From: Oscillatoriales cyanobacterium CG2_30_40_61
GTDB taxonomy: Bacteria > Cyanobacteriota > Cyanobacteriia > Cyanobacteriales > Microcoleaceae
Direction of reading: 5' to 3'
DNA length: 64,000 nt
NCBI GenBank assembly: GCA_001873365.1
Contig: MNYZ01000012.1
Span: forward strand, 26,243-90,242
The notes beneath the pieces are model-generated. The model was given only the letters and a program-made list of their open reading frames with translations. It was not told the origin of the DNA and did no database searches. The position numbers and the translations under genes were made by a program. Positions 1 to 8,533 of the stretch are shown piece after piece (the stretch's first letter is position 1; the number at the start of each line of letters is the position of its first letter).

Positions 1-1511
1 GTGCCTCTATTATTGGAATTGATGCGGTTAAAGTCGGGGTGGAAGTTGATATTTCCGGGGGACTGCCTAAAATCATGGTTTTGGGACTTCCCGATGCGGC
101 GGTTCAAGAATCACGAGAACGGGTAAAAGCGACTTTAAAAAATGCCGGATACGCCTTCCCGATGCGAAATATTATAATTAACTTAACCCCGGCGGATTTA
201 CGCAAAGAAGGGCCGAGTTTTGACTTACCAATTAGTCTGGGAATTTTAGCCGCATCGGAACAAATTAAGGCTGATTTGTTGGGGGATTTTTTATTTTTAG
301 GAGAGGTGAGTTTAGACGGAGGATTAAGACCCGTTGCCGGGGTACTTCCGATCGCCGTAGCAGCCGAAAAAATGGGAATTACCGGGTTAGTTGTTCCTGA
401 AGATAATGTTCAAGAAGCGGCTGTTGTTCAGGGATTATCGGTTTATGGATTTAAAAATTTATTAGATGTTACAGATTTTTTAAATCATCCCAGTGCTTAT
501 CAACCCGTTAAATTAACCGCATCGGATTTATTATCTCAAAAAACAACAATTGGCTTAGATTTAAGTGAAGTTAAAGGACAAGCCCACGCTAGACGGGCGT
601 TAGAAATTGCGGCAACCGGAGGACATAATTTAATTTTTGTCGGGCCGCCTGGGAGTGGAAAAACTATGTTAGCCCGGCGTTTACCTGGGATTTTACCCCC
701 GTTAAGTTTTGAAGAATCCTTAGAAGTGACTCGGATTTATTCGGTGGCGGGACTATTAAAAAATCGGGGAACTTTGGTGAGCGATCGCCCCTTTAGAAGT
801 CCCCATCATTCCGCTTCTGGCCCGGCTTTAGTTGGGGGAGGAACCTATCCGAAACCAGGGGAGATTTCTTTAGCTCACCGAGGTATTTTGTTCGCCGATG
901 AATTAACAGAATTTAAACGGGATGTTTTAGAGTTTTTAAGACAACCTTTAGAGGATGGATTTGTTACGGTTTCTCGCACGAAACAATCGGTAATTTTTCC
1001 GGCTAAATTTACTTTAGTTGCGAGTACCAATCCCTGTCCCTGCGGTTATTATGGGGATACTATTCAACCTTGTACTTGTTCGCCTCGTCAACGAGAACAA
1101 TATTGGGCAAAATTATCGGGGCCTTTGATGGATCGGATTGATTTACAAGTAGCCGTTAATCGATTAAAACCGGAGGAAATTTTACAACAATCTCAAGGAG
1201 AAAATTCTGCTAATATTCGACAACGAGTAATCACAGCCCGCGAGCGAACTTTTCAACGCTTTCAGGATGAACCCCAGTTAAAATCAAATGCGGAAATGCA
1301 AAGTCGCCATATTCAAAAATGGTGTAAATTGGATACGGTCGGACAGAGTTTATTAGAAAATGCGATTAGGAAATTAGGGCTATCAGCAAGAGCCAGCGAT
1401 CGGATTTTAAAAGTTGCTCGCACCATTGCTGATTTATCGGGGGAAGATAATATTAAACCCGCCCATATTGCCGAGGCAATTCAATACCGAACTATTGACA
1501 GAATGCAGTAA
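1..1511 (+). CDS. comM: YifB/ComM-family Mg-chelatase-like AAA+ ATPase (5' end outside window)
   Basis: The reading frame is already open at base 3 and encodes ASIIGIDAVKVGVEVDISGG, the start of the ComM N-terminal domain, so only the first few codons lie outside the window; the in-frame GTG at 39 is not the true start. The order is an N-terminal ChlI-like domain (VQESRERVKATLKNAG), a Walker A (GPPGSGKTML), a Walker B region (GILFADELTEF), a Cys-rich insert (NPCPCGYYGD...CTCS) and a C-terminal Mg_chelatase_C lid (LSARASDRILKVARTIADL). ComM homologues are hexameric helicases that drive branch migration when single-stranded DNA is integrated during natural transformation. A role in competence here is inferred from the family only. 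The gene ends 34 bp before a convergent gene. Confidence 0.92.
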   Translation, partial: ASIIGIDAVKVGVEVDISGGLPKIMVLGLPDAAVQESRERVKATLKNAGYAFPMRNIIINLTPADLRKEGPSFDLPISLGILAASEQIKADLLGDFLFLGEVSLDGGLRPVAGVLPIAVAAEKMGITGLVVPEDNVQEAAVVQGLSVYGFKNLLDVTDFLNHPSAYQPVKLTASDLLSQKTTIGLDLSEVKGQAHARRALEIAATGGHNLIFVGPPGSGKTMLARRLPGILPPLSFEESLEVTRIYSVAGLLKNRGTLVSDRPFRSPHHSASGPALVGGGTYPKPGEISLAHRGILFADELTEFKRDVLEFLRQPLEDGFVTVSRTKQSVIFPAKFTLVASTNPCPCGYYGDTIQPCTCSPRQREQYWAKLSGPLMDRIDLQVAVNRLKPEEILQQSQGENSANIRQRVITARERTFQRFQDEPQLKSNAEMQSRHIQKWCKLDTVGQSLLENAIRKLGLSARASDRILKVARTIADLSGEDNIKPAHIAEAIQYRTIDRMQ

Positions 1512-1545
1512 ATTTTAATTTCGGTTTTGAGTCAGTTTGGATAGT

Positions 1546-2322
1546 TCACGCCTGTTTGACAAATCGAATAATTTCTCTAACATGATTGAGAAATTGTCCA
1601 TCGGTGGTTAATTGGGCGATCGCATTTTTAGCTTCTTTTTCTAATCGGTCATGTTCGGATAAATTAGTCGCTTTTAAAGTTTCTAAATCTGCTGTTAATC
1701 GGGTTAAATCTTGACGGGTTGCTTGCCATCTTTGTTCCTGTTCAGAAGCCCAAGAATCCGCATATTTGAGGTTTAATTGGCGTTGTAATTCTTTCAAAGT
1801 TAATTCTACAGTTTCAAAGCGATTTCGCAGTTCTACCACATCCTCACGGGGATAGGATATTTGACGGCGAACCATAGCTAATCGGATTGATAAATATTGG
1901 TAAGCCCGCACCGAGGGCCGGACAATTGTTAATAATAAAGCTGCCCCCGCACCCCAATAACCCACCAAACTAATTCCCGACCAAGCTAACCCATAAAGTC
2001 CTAAAGTTGATAATAGATGTAAACCTAAAGCCACCCCCAGGGAACGTCGGCTTAACCCTGTTACATATTCCACTTGTTTGGCTTCAACGGGAATACCTTT
2101 TTTTTTCGATTCTTCTGCTTCGGCTAAAACTTCTTTAGCTTCAAAATGAATAGTCCAAGGAACGGTTACAATTAATAATAACCACCAAAAAATCGCACAG
2201 CCAATTACCCAATCTAAAAAAGTTCCTGCCGAAATATGTAACCATTGTAGCACACTAAACAAAATTAACAAAATGATCGTTAATCCCAAACCAAAAAAAC
2301 CATAATTAAACTGTATTCTCAT
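1546..2322 (-). CDS. Membrane protein with C-terminal coiled coil, unknown function
   Basis: A 258-residue protein with two hydrophobic segments near the N terminus (about residues 8-26 and 34-55), a charged loop containing EAKEVLAEAEESKKKG, two more segments (about 97-118 and 122-141), and a charged helical tail (about 155-230) with heptad-like spacing (VELRNRFETVELTLKELQRQ). It is probably an inner- or thylakoid-membrane protein with a cytoplasmic coiled coil. I recognise no enzymatic motif. It converges on comM and diverges from the cobA-hemD fusion with about 200 bp between. It resembles uncharacterised conserved cyanobacterial proteins. Confidence 0.75.
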   Translation of the reverse strand: MRIQFNYGFFGLGLTIILLILFSVLQWLHISAGTFLDWVIGCAIFWWLLLIVTVPWTIHFEAKEVLAEAEESKKKGIPVEAKQVEYVTGLSRRSLGVALGLHLLSTLGLYGLAWSGISLVGYWGAGAALLLTIVRPSVRAYQYLSIRLAMVRRQISYPREDVVELRNRFETVELTLKELQRQLNLKYADSWASEQEQRWQATRQDLTRLTADLETLKATNLSEHDRLEKEAKNAIAQLTTDGQFLNHVREIIRFVKQA

Positions 2323-2521
2323 GGTAATTAACCCTAATTCATTATAGATGAAATTGAGCGATCGCTTTCTATTTAAAAGTAGGATTTTCCCGCTCTCTTT
2401 TAATCCCGATTATGGATAACAATATTCAGATGGCGATCGCCTCTGTGACACTTCTTAAAGTTTCACACCCTGAAATTAGGATAAAATTAGATTGTCACCT
2501 TAATTTTTATAAAATTTATCA

Positions 2522-4120
2522 ATGATTAACCCAACTGGAAAAGTTTATTTAATCGGGGCTGGACTAGGAGAAATTGCCTATCTTACCCTACAAGCAAAAC
2601 AATTACTTTCCCAAGCAGAAGTAATTATTTATGATGCTTTAGTTGATGATTCTATTCTGACTTTAGCCCCTCAAAATAGTTTAAAATTAGAAGTCGGAAA
2701 ACGAGGTGGAAAACCGAGTTCAACTCAGGCAGAAATTAATCAATTATTAGTTGAATATTGTCAATTAGGAAAACAAGTTATTCGTTTAAAAGGAGGTGAT
2801 CCTTTTATTTTTGGACGCACCACTTCCGAAATTCAAGCCTTAATTGAATCCCAATGTCAATTTGAAGTAATCCCCGGACTTTCTTCGGCTTTGGCGGCTC
2901 CAACTCTTGCCCATATTCCCCTAACTGACCCGGTAATGAGTCGGTGTTTTGCCGTCCTCACTGCCCATGATTTAGAGGCCTTAGATTGGCAAATTGTTTC
3001 CCAGATAGAAACCCTAGTTATTCTAATGGGAGGACGGAATTTAGCCGAAATTGTCCATCAACTTTTACGCCATGAACGACTCCCCCAAACCCCAATTGCT
3101 ATTATTCAATCGGGCGGTTGTCCGCAACAAAAAGTTTGGGTTGGCAGATTAAATGATATTGTAGAAATAACAGCCAATCAATCCCTCTCTCCCTGTGTAA
3201 TTGTGGTGGGTGAAGTCGTCCGGTTACGGGATTTTATTAACCCAGATCAATACCCTTGGCAACAGGAAAAACAGTCTAAAAATTCTATTTTAAATTCGGT
3301 TAATATGAAACTACCTCTATTCGGTAAAACTATATTAGTGACTCGTTCTATCGAACAATCGAGTCTCCAAAGTGACTTATTAAAAGCTCAAGGAGCAATT
3401 GTTATTGAAATGCCCGCTTTAGTAATTACACCTCCGTCGAGTTGGGAGAGTTTAGATCAAGCTATTGTACAATTAGAAAATAGTTTTGATTGGTTAATTT
3501 TAACTTCTTCTAATGGAGTAGAATACTTTTTTAATCGCTTAATTGCTCTGGGAAAAGATACCCGCAGTTTAAATCAAATTAAAATCGCCGTAGTCGGAAA
3601 AAAAACCGCCGCCAGTTTGCAAGAACTTTGTTTAAAACCTGATTTTATTCCGCCGGATTTTATAGCAGATTCCCTAGTTGAACATTTCCCAGAGTCATTA
3701 GCAGGAAAAAGAATTTTATTTCCCAGAGTTGAAACCGGAGGACGGGAAATTTTAGTACAGGAATTAACTGCAAAAGGAGCAATCATCACAGAAGTTTCTG
3801 CCTATGAATCCGGTTGTCCTGAGAGGATTTCGCCTGAAGTTTTAGAGGCGTTACAAACTAAAAAAATTGATGTGATTACTTTTGCTAGTTCTAAAACCGT
3901 TAAAAATTTCTGTCAACTGATTCAAACCCTACCGGAACAATCTTTAACCCCGGATTATTTAGATACAATTTGTATTGCTTCGATTGGCCCCCAAACCTCT
4001 AAAAGCTGTCAAAGTTTGTTGGGACGGGTAGACATTGAAGCGCGAGAATATACTTTAGAAGGATTAACTCAAGCAATTATTAATCACTCAGTCTGTGCAG
4101 CAGATGTTTCTGCCTACTAA
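2522..4120 (+). CDS. cobA-hemD: Uroporphyrinogen-III C-methyltransferase / uroporphyrinogen-III synthase fusion (CobA-HemD)
   Basis: Residues 1 to about 245 are a SUMT/CobA methyltransferase: GKVYLIGAGLGE (SAM-binding start), VGKRGGKPSSTQAEIN, and VIRLKGGDPFIFGR. It methylates uroporphyrinogen III to precorrin-2, the entry to siroheme and cobalamin. After a linker of about 30 residues, residues 265-525 are a HemD domain (GKTILVTRSIEQSSLQSDLL, TSSNGVEYFF, IASIGPQTSKSCQ), which closes hydroxymethylbilane to uroporphyrinogen III. The fusion joins consecutive steps at the branch point between heme/chlorophyll and siroheme/B12. Such fusions are known in some bacteria; in cyanobacteria the two are often separate genes. 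Both halves look intact. Confidence 0.92.
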   Translation: MINPTGKVYLIGAGLGEIAYLTLQAKQLLSQAEVIIYDALVDDSILTLAPQNSLKLEVGKRGGKPSSTQAEINQLLVEYCQLGKQVIRLKGGDPFIFGRTTSEIQALIESQCQFEVIPGLSSALAAPTLAHIPLTDPVMSRCFAVLTAHDLEALDWQIVSQIETLVILMGGRNLAEIVHQLLRHERLPQTPIAIIQSGGCPQQKVWVGRLNDIVEITANQSLSPCVIVVGEVVRLRDFINPDQYPWQQEKQSKNSILNSVNMKLPLFGKTILVTRSIEQSSLQSDLLKAQGAIVIEMPALVITPPSSWESLDQAIVQLENSFDWLILTSSNGVEYFFNRLIALGKDTRSLNQIKIAVVGKKTAASLQELCLKPDFIPPDFIADSLVEHFPESLAGKRILFPRVETGGREILVQELTAKGAIITEVSAYESGCPERISPEVLEALQTKKIDVITFASSKTVKNFCQLIQTLPEQSLTPDYLDTICIASIGPQTSKSCQSLLGRVDIEAREYTLEGLTQAIINHSVCAADVSAY

Positions 4121-4168
4121 TTCCTTTTACTCAAGATTCAATTAAGTAACCCGGTTTCTGAACCTCAT

Positions 4169-4582
4169 TTATTCAGAAAATCTATCAACAAACCTATCTG
4201 GAGTCAGAATTTCTATAGATTGAAAAGGATTTAACACCAATAAATCCAAATCGCCTGTAATAATTATATTAGCATTACCAGCCAACTCTAAAAACTTATT
4301 ATCTTTTTCATCTCGACAAACAGTGATTGTTTCTGTAATATTTACTAACTGGGATGTACTGATAAATTTAAGCAAAAACACTCGTCTTTCTTCCTGAGAA
4401 AGATACTTGTCAAACTTGGAACGATTTAGAACTCGCTCTAATTCCTTGAAAGTTGGTTCAGAATATAAAATTATTCCTGGCTTTTCCGCCAATTCTAACG
4501 CTTGAAAAGGGACTGAAGATTTAAAGAACAAAGCACTGATTAAAACATTCGTATCCATGACAAATCTATTCGTCATTGTCAT
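4169..4582 (-). CDS. PIN-domain toxin of a type II toxin-antitoxin pair (COG1569 type)
   Basis: A 137-residue PIN domain with the acidic residues expected of a Mg-dependent RNase: Asp in VMDTNVLISALFF, Glu in SEPTFKELERVL, and two Asp in CRDEKDNKFLELA and IITGDLDLLVL. It overlaps the 3' end of the upstream antitoxin gene by 17 nt (11 nt if the second ATG is used), the usual coupled arrangement. Toxins of this family cleave RNA when the antitoxin is degraded. The specific RNA target cannot be told from sequence. A palindromic fragment (ACCCGGTTTCTGAA) follows the stop. Confidence 0.85.
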   Translation of the reverse strand: MTMTNRFVMDTNVLISALFFKSSVPFQALELAEKPGIILYSEPTFKELERVLNRSKFDKYLSQEERRVFLLKFISTSQLVNITETITVCRDEKDNKFLELAGNANIIITGDLDLLVLNPFQSIEILTPDRFVDRFSE

Positions 4583-4793
4583 CTGCTAAAATATCTTGTA
4601 AAATTTCTGGTGTTAAGCCTCGCTGTTGTGCTTTGTCTGAAATTTTTGCCATCACCTCAGTCAAAGTCTTGCTGTATAATTTTTCTCTCAAAAATAATTG
4701 AATAATATCACTTAGCTGTTTCTGAATTTCCGGGTTAGCCTGTTCAAATACCGCTTTAATTTCTTCATCAACTTGCAGAATAATACTAGCCAT
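4566..4793 (-). CDS. Antitoxin partner of the PIN toxin
   Basis: A small acidic protein of 75 residues from the chosen ATG at 4793 (MASIILQVDEEIKAVFEQ); a start 7 codons upstream (MPIIKKT) is possible but unlike the family. The N terminus resembles a short beta strand followed by helices, as in cyanobacterial antitoxins whose C termini read like '..GLTPEILQDIL'. The toxin ORF starts before this one ends, so the antitoxin is translated first. It presumably binds and neutralises the PIN protein and represses its own promoter (known for such pairs, inferred here). Confidence 0.72.
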   Translation of the reverse strand: MASIILQVDEEIKAVFEQANPEIQKQLSDIIQLFLREKLYSKTLTEVMAKISDKAQQRGLTPEILQDILADDNDE

Positions 4794-4814
4794 AGTTTTC
4801 TTTATAATTGGCAA

Positions 4815-5297
4815 TTTTAATTGATTATCTCATAAGATTATAGCACAACATCACCCCCGAAAACAACTGAAACTCATCCACAACTTGCTCATCTGCACTG
4901 ATGGGGGAAGCTAAAGCCCAACTACAAACATTCTCCAGATAAAACTTTAGGTTCAGATTGCTCGTATTTTGGCTTCTCAAAGGTTTCCCCGGTTTTGACG
5001 CCTAATTGATTAGACAGATCATAAAAACGAGAAAATATCCCCTGAACATACCACGGCATCTTGCTTCTGGCGATGAGAAACTTTGAGAGCCAAACAGCTA
5101 TGACCAGAAAAATCTCTAGGAGGGAGTCAGAAATGTTATATTGTTTGTACAGAATTGATATTAGCTTAAGATAGAATTAAGAAAAATGATGAACAAAATT
5201 AAGTCAATTTACGTCCATAAATAATATTGTCCTCTTGCTGATTTTTTCGGAAATTTTTTCAGGGTAATGGATAATGGAAAATCAAGCCCATTCATAC
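4815..5297. other. Intergenic region, about 480 bp, with a possible degenerate small ORF
   Basis: Between the antitoxin and the serine protease gene. The minus strand carries a 45-codon ORF at 4922-5059 (starting MPWYVQGIFSRFYDL, ending VLSGECL) with codon use like its neighbours. An overlapping frame, about 5009-5080, also reads plausibly (VSHRQKQDAVVCSGD), which suggests a frameshifted gene remnant rather than a functional miniprotein. I recognise no family. The remainder is AT-rich and should hold the promoter of the downstream gene. Confidence 0.3.
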
Positions 5298-5304
5298 GGA
5301 GGAG
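5298..5304 (+). promoter_or_regulatory. Ribosome binding site deciding the protease start
   Basis: GGAGGAG, 7 nt before the ATG at 5312. The longer reading frame from 5267 lacks such a site, so 5312 is the preferred start. Confidence 0.7.
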
Positions 5305-5311
5305 TTGCATC

Positions 5312-6499
5312 ATGGGTTTAGGGTCGTTTTCATCTGATTCCCTGCTTTATCTACTAACGGGAACAGCAACGGTTGTCACCCTGGTGGTTAGTCAATCAAC
5401 AATTGTTATGGCAAAAACGGCCCAACAGGTGGCAGAAATTGCCGAACCCATTACCGTGCAAATTAATAGTCCGTTAGGAGATGGGTCGGGGGTAATTATT
5501 GCTAAAAATAACAGGGTTTATACGGTTTTAACAGTGAATCATGTTGTAGAAGATCCAAATGTTAAATATACTGTGCGAACTTCCGATGGCAATAGTCATC
5601 CCCAGATCAAAATTGTTCGGCTACAAAATGATGATCAAGAACCGGATTTAGCGATTATTCAATTTGAAAGTTCTCAAAACTATCCAATTGCCACATTAGG
5701 TAATTCTGAACAAGCGGTTATTGGCGCTCAGATTTATGTTTATGGATATCCCGCCACCGGGGGATTAACCGGAGTAGAAAGGGAACCCGAATTATCCCCA
5801 GGATTGGTGACAAGTCGCCCAAAAAGTCGTCCAGAAGGCTATAATTTACGCTATCAAGCGGTGACTTGGAGTGGGATGAGTGGGGGGCCGGTTTTTGATT
5901 CGGAAGCCCGGGTGGTGGGCTTACATGGACAGGGGGAATTTGGCTTTGCTCAAACCAGTTCCGGTGATGTGGCTCCGATTAAAACCGGATTTAATGCGGC
6001 AGTTCCGATTAATTTATTTATTGTAAAATTATTAGAAACGGGCTTAAAATCATCGGATTTAGTTATTGATGAAAAACTCCCAGAAGCTAACCCGGTTTCC
6101 TTGGATTTTCCAAAAACCTATCAGGCTTTTTATTTTCAAGGATTAACTTTATTAGATCAAGGAGAAACCTGGGATGCGATTGATGCTTTTAATCAAGCCA
6201 TTGCATTAAATCCGAACAATCCTGAAGCCTATTTTAATCGCGGAATTGCCCGGACTCTTTTAGCCGCTAATATTGGTGAACCCACTCGCGCCCCTAATCC
6301 AATTGAGGATTATACTGAAGCCATTCGTTTAAATCCTGGTTTTGCCGATGCCTATTATAATCGAGCTTTAGCCTATCTGAAATTGAGGAATAAAGTTAAC
6401 GCTAGATCGGATTTTCAAAAAGCGGCGGAACTCTATGATAAATTAGGTCGAAAAGCAGCCCATCAAGAGGTGTTAAATCGTCTCCAAGAACTTAAATAA
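5312..6499 (+). CDS. Secreted or membrane-anchored trypsin-like serine protease with TPR repeats
   Basis: 395 residues from the ATG with the strong RBS. The N terminus has a hydrophobic signal/anchor (LLYLLTGTATVVTLVVSQ) ending near VMAKTAQQ. The S1-type protease domain shows the triad: His in TVNHVVEDP, Asp in EPDLAIIQFE, Ser in SGMSGGPVFD. Residues from about 285 form two or three TPR units (YFQGLTLLDQGETWDAIDAF, AYFNRGIARTLL, AYYNRALAYLKLRNKVNARS). The architecture (trypsin domain plus TPR) is common in cyanobacteria and probably acts in the periplasm with TPRs choosing partners. No PDZ domain is present, unlike the HtrA protease at 38.2 kb. Confidence 0.88.
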   Translation: MGLGSFSSDSLLYLLTGTATVVTLVVSQSTIVMAKTAQQVAEIAEPITVQINSPLGDGSGVIIAKNNRVYTVLTVNHVVEDPNVKYTVRTSDGNSHPQIKIVRLQNDDQEPDLAIIQFESSQNYPIATLGNSEQAVIGAQIYVYGYPATGGLTGVEREPELSPGLVTSRPKSRPEGYNLRYQAVTWSGMSGGPVFDSEARVVGLHGQGEFGFAQTSSGDVAPIKTGFNAAVPINLFIVKLLETGLKSSDLVIDEKLPEANPVSLDFPKTYQAFYFQGLTLLDQGETWDAIDAFNQAIALNPNNPEAYFNRGIARTLLAANIGEPTRAPNPIEDYTEAIRLNPGFADAYYNRALAYLKLRNKVNARSDFQKAAELYDKLGRKAAHQEVLNRLQELK

Positions 6500-6544
6500 T
6501 TTACTGTTTTTTTGGGTGCTATATTCGATTTTATCATCTTTATA

Positions 6545-6603
6545 GGGTATAATAAGTTTATAACCCTGAGTAGGAGCAGTTCTCCTGCCAGACCAGGGTT
6601 TTT
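6545..6603 (+). ncRNA. Candidate small RNA or leader with intrinsic terminator
   Basis: A TATAAT box (6548-6553) lies 8-9 nt before a sequence that folds into a perfect 7-bp stem (AACCCTG 6562-6568 with CAGGGTT 6594-6600) enclosing a 5-bp stem (AGGAG 6572-6576 with CTCCT 6582-6586) with a 5-nt loop, ending in five T. The 5' half of the outer stem can also pair with AGGGT at 6544-6548, giving an alternative hairpin. No good -35 box is visible. It could be a ~45-nt sRNA, the terminator of the upstream gene, or an attenuator of the gene at 6693. I do not match it to Yfr1 or Yfr2 with confidence. Confidence 0.4.
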
Positions 6604-6692
6604 CTAACTTAAAATTCTCCGTTGTCTAATATTGGGACAGTTAACGGTAGGATGTTAAATTAATAACTGATTTATTGACAGAGGAAAAAAAC

Positions 6693-6872
6693 ATGGATGC
6701 CAATACTATTAGAGAAAGAGTTGCTTTAATTGAAGGTAAACGAGAATCCCTCGTTAAACTTTTGGATAAACCCAATTTAGGAACTCTTAGAATAGACGTT
6801 AATCAAGCCTTAGAAGAAATTGACGAATTAATTGAAGAATTTAAGCGGACTTTTCCGAATTCTGATCAATAA
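6693..6872 (+). CDS. Small acidic helical protein, unknown
   Basis: 59 residues from ATG 6693, which has an AGAGG Shine-Dalgarno 8 nt upstream; the longer TTG-initiated frame from 6675 is less likely because the RBS would lie inside it. The sequence (MDANTIRERVALIEGKRESL...DVNQALEEIDELIEEFKRTF) is predicted to be two amphipathic helices with many charged residues and no Cys. It sits 90 bp after the candidate small RNA. I do not recognise the family; a small cytoplasmic adaptor or regulator is possible. Confidence 0.6.
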   Translation: MDANTIRERVALIEGKRESLVKLLDKPNLGTLRIDVNQALEEIDELIEEFKRTFPNSDQ

Positions 6873-7042
6873 TTAACGGTCAATTATTTTCTATGACTAA
6901 TAGGGAATAGGCAATAAAATACTTTCCTATTGACCATTGCTCCTTCCCTATTTCCCTCAGATGGGTGTTTTTATCCTAGAGTAAATTACCCTAAATTTCT
7001 GCAAACTTGACCGACCGTTCCTTGTTAAAATCCTGAATATTC

Positions 7043-7441
7043 ATGACATTAGATCATACAAAAATAGAAGCAACTGTTTCTTTAGAATGGGCTGAACAAC
7101 TGCATCAATTATCCCTAGAAACCGGACATTCCTTAGAAGAATTAATTCAAGAAGCCCTTGGTCAGTATTTAGATAAAACTAGAGTGTCTTTGAGTAGTCA
7201 GTCCGTCGATGTAGAATATTTTAATCTGCAAAAAGAATTATTAGATTTACAGAAAAAAGTTAAATCCTTAGAAGCGTTATCAAATCAAGTAGCTAAACTA
7301 GAAGCTAAACTACTGGGTATTGAAAAAATCGTGATTCCTAAACCTTCTCTTTCCCCTATTTCTAATTTTTCCCAAGTTTTAACCGATAATAATGATCAGG
7401 ATGAGCCGGATGAAGTTCTGACGGATTTTTTAGTGGATTAG
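7043..7441 (+). CDS. RHH-like/coiled-coil small protein, unknown
   Basis: 132 residues. The N-terminal 45 residues (IEATVSLEWAEQLHQLSLETGHSLEELIQEALGQYL in the protein; key residues V, L and the G-H/S turn) resemble a ribbon-helix-helix or CopG-like domain: strand, helix, turn, helix. Residues 60-95 form a coiled coil (LQKELLDLQKKVKSLEAL), and the tail is acidic (DNNDQDEPDEVL). It could be a DNA-binding dimer, but nothing in the sequence shows a target. A palindrome AGCCCTaaAGGGCT follows the stop at 7444 and probably ends transcription towards the convergent ArgRS-like gene. Confidence 0.6.
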   Translation: MTLDHTKIEATVSLEWAEQLHQLSLETGHSLEELIQEALGQYLDKTRVSLSSQSVDVEYFNLQKELLDLQKKVKSLEALSNQVAKLEAKLLGIEKIVIPKPSLSPISNFSQVLTDNNDQDEPDEVLTDFLVD

Positions 7442-7443
7442 TT

Positions 7444-7457
7444 AGCCCTAAAGGGCT
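7444..7457. terminator. Short palindrome AGCCCTaaAGGGCT between convergent genes
   Basis: Perfect 6-bp stem with a 2-nt spacer, immediately after the stop of the RHH-like gene and before the 3' end of the opposite gene. The same type of element ends genes at 19449 (AGTCCTaaAGGACT), 50420 (AGCCCGgtCGGGCT) and 51185 (AGCCCTaaAGGGCT); the stems vary in compensatory fashion. It is probably a weak bidirectional terminator or a dispersed repeat. Confidence 0.45.
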
Positions 7458-7459
7458 GA

Positions 7460-8275
7460 CTACAGGTCTAGGGGAGCCATAATTCCTAATTTTTCTTCTA
7501 ATAAAATTTTGAGGAGAAATTGGGTAATAAAAACTAAACCTAGTCTAGCTTGAGCTAACTCAGGTTGGCTTTGTTTGACTTCTCCCCAAATTTGACAATA
7601 ACGATAAAATTGTTGAAAATGTTGGCTAAATTGTTCGGCAATTTTTTGCCAATTTTGAGGAATAGCGTCACAGAACAAAAGATCAACCAGATTCACCGAT
7701 TCGGTTAGTAGCTGATATTCATAACTTTGGGTAAATTGTAGTTTTTCTTGGGGATTTAACCAGGGAATCGGAGGAGAATTTGGCTTGATTTTTAGGGGTA
7801 ATGTAGAAATTAAATTAGATACTTCTAAAGTAATTAACTGATCGCGATCGCCTAAACGCAACAAGGAACAACAGCGAGCATGACTATATTGAATGAAAAA
7901 TTGATCGGGCAGAATTTGCCGATCCTGAATTGGAGTGGGCGTCCAGGGATGGCGGATTATTTGTTCTAACCAAGCGGCAATTCCCACATCCGTGAACTCA
8001 AACTGCAACAGTCCCGAGGGTAATACCTGAATTGTGACCTCCGGTGATTTACCTAAGTTGAGGGTTGGGAACTTCAGACCAATGGAGGTGGCCAGATCCA
8101 AAGGGGATTGATGCAAACCCGAGGCTAATTTTAGGGCGATCGCCGATCCATAGATTACCCCAGTTTGATTTTTAATCCAATTTACGGGAATTTCCTGAGA
8201 GTCAGCCGTATCAATTCCTAAACAATCCCAGGTTTGTCTCAGTTGTGCCCTTAACCTACCTGCTAGACTTAACAT
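7460..8275 (-). CDS. ArgRS-like protein lacking the catalytic domain (DALR anticodon-binding domain protein)
   Basis: 271 residues. Residues about 25-75 resemble the N-terminal (Add-1) domain of arginyl-tRNA synthetase (GVIYGSAIALKLASGLHQSP, matching the 'GDYxxNxAxxLAK..p..iA' pattern), and the C-terminal part, about 130-271, resembles the DALR anticodon-binding domain (YSHARCCSLLR at its start, LLEEKLGIMAPLDL at the end). The HIGH and KMSK signatures of class I synthetases are absent and there is no room for the Rossmann domain. Known cyanobacterial proteins are annotated as 'DALR anticodon-binding domain-containing'; their function is unknown to me. tRNA-Arg binding or a regulatory role is inference. 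Confidence 0.7.
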   Translation of the reverse strand: MLSLAGRLRAQLRQTWDCLGIDTADSQEIPVNWIKNQTGVIYGSAIALKLASGLHQSPLDLATSIGLKFPTLNLGKSPEVTIQVLPSGLLQFEFTDVGIAAWLEQIIRHPWTPTPIQDRQILPDQFFIQYSHARCCSLLRLGDRDQLITLEVSNLISTLPLKIKPNSPPIPWLNPQEKLQFTQSYEYQLLTESVNLVDLLFCDAIPQNWQKIAEQFSQHFQQFYRYCQIWGEVKQSQPELAQARLGLVFITQFLLKILLEEKLGIMAPLDL

Positions 8276-8533
8276 CAGTGATCAAACTCCTTGCCAAGTT
8301 GCTCAAATCTGATATTATCAGCAGATTAGGTTAAGGCATGACCAAAATTTTTTGAAATTTATTTTTGAAAATAATTGATTATTGATTCCCAAAGGGATGT
8401 GTTTTTTGCTACATTGGTTAAAATGTCTCAAACCCATCTACTTCTAGTATCAAATACACCGTTTAACTCCTAGGTGTCTTAACCGCCCTCGGTGCCTTTG
8501 ATTTTGATTGAAAATTTTTAATGAGCCGATCTA

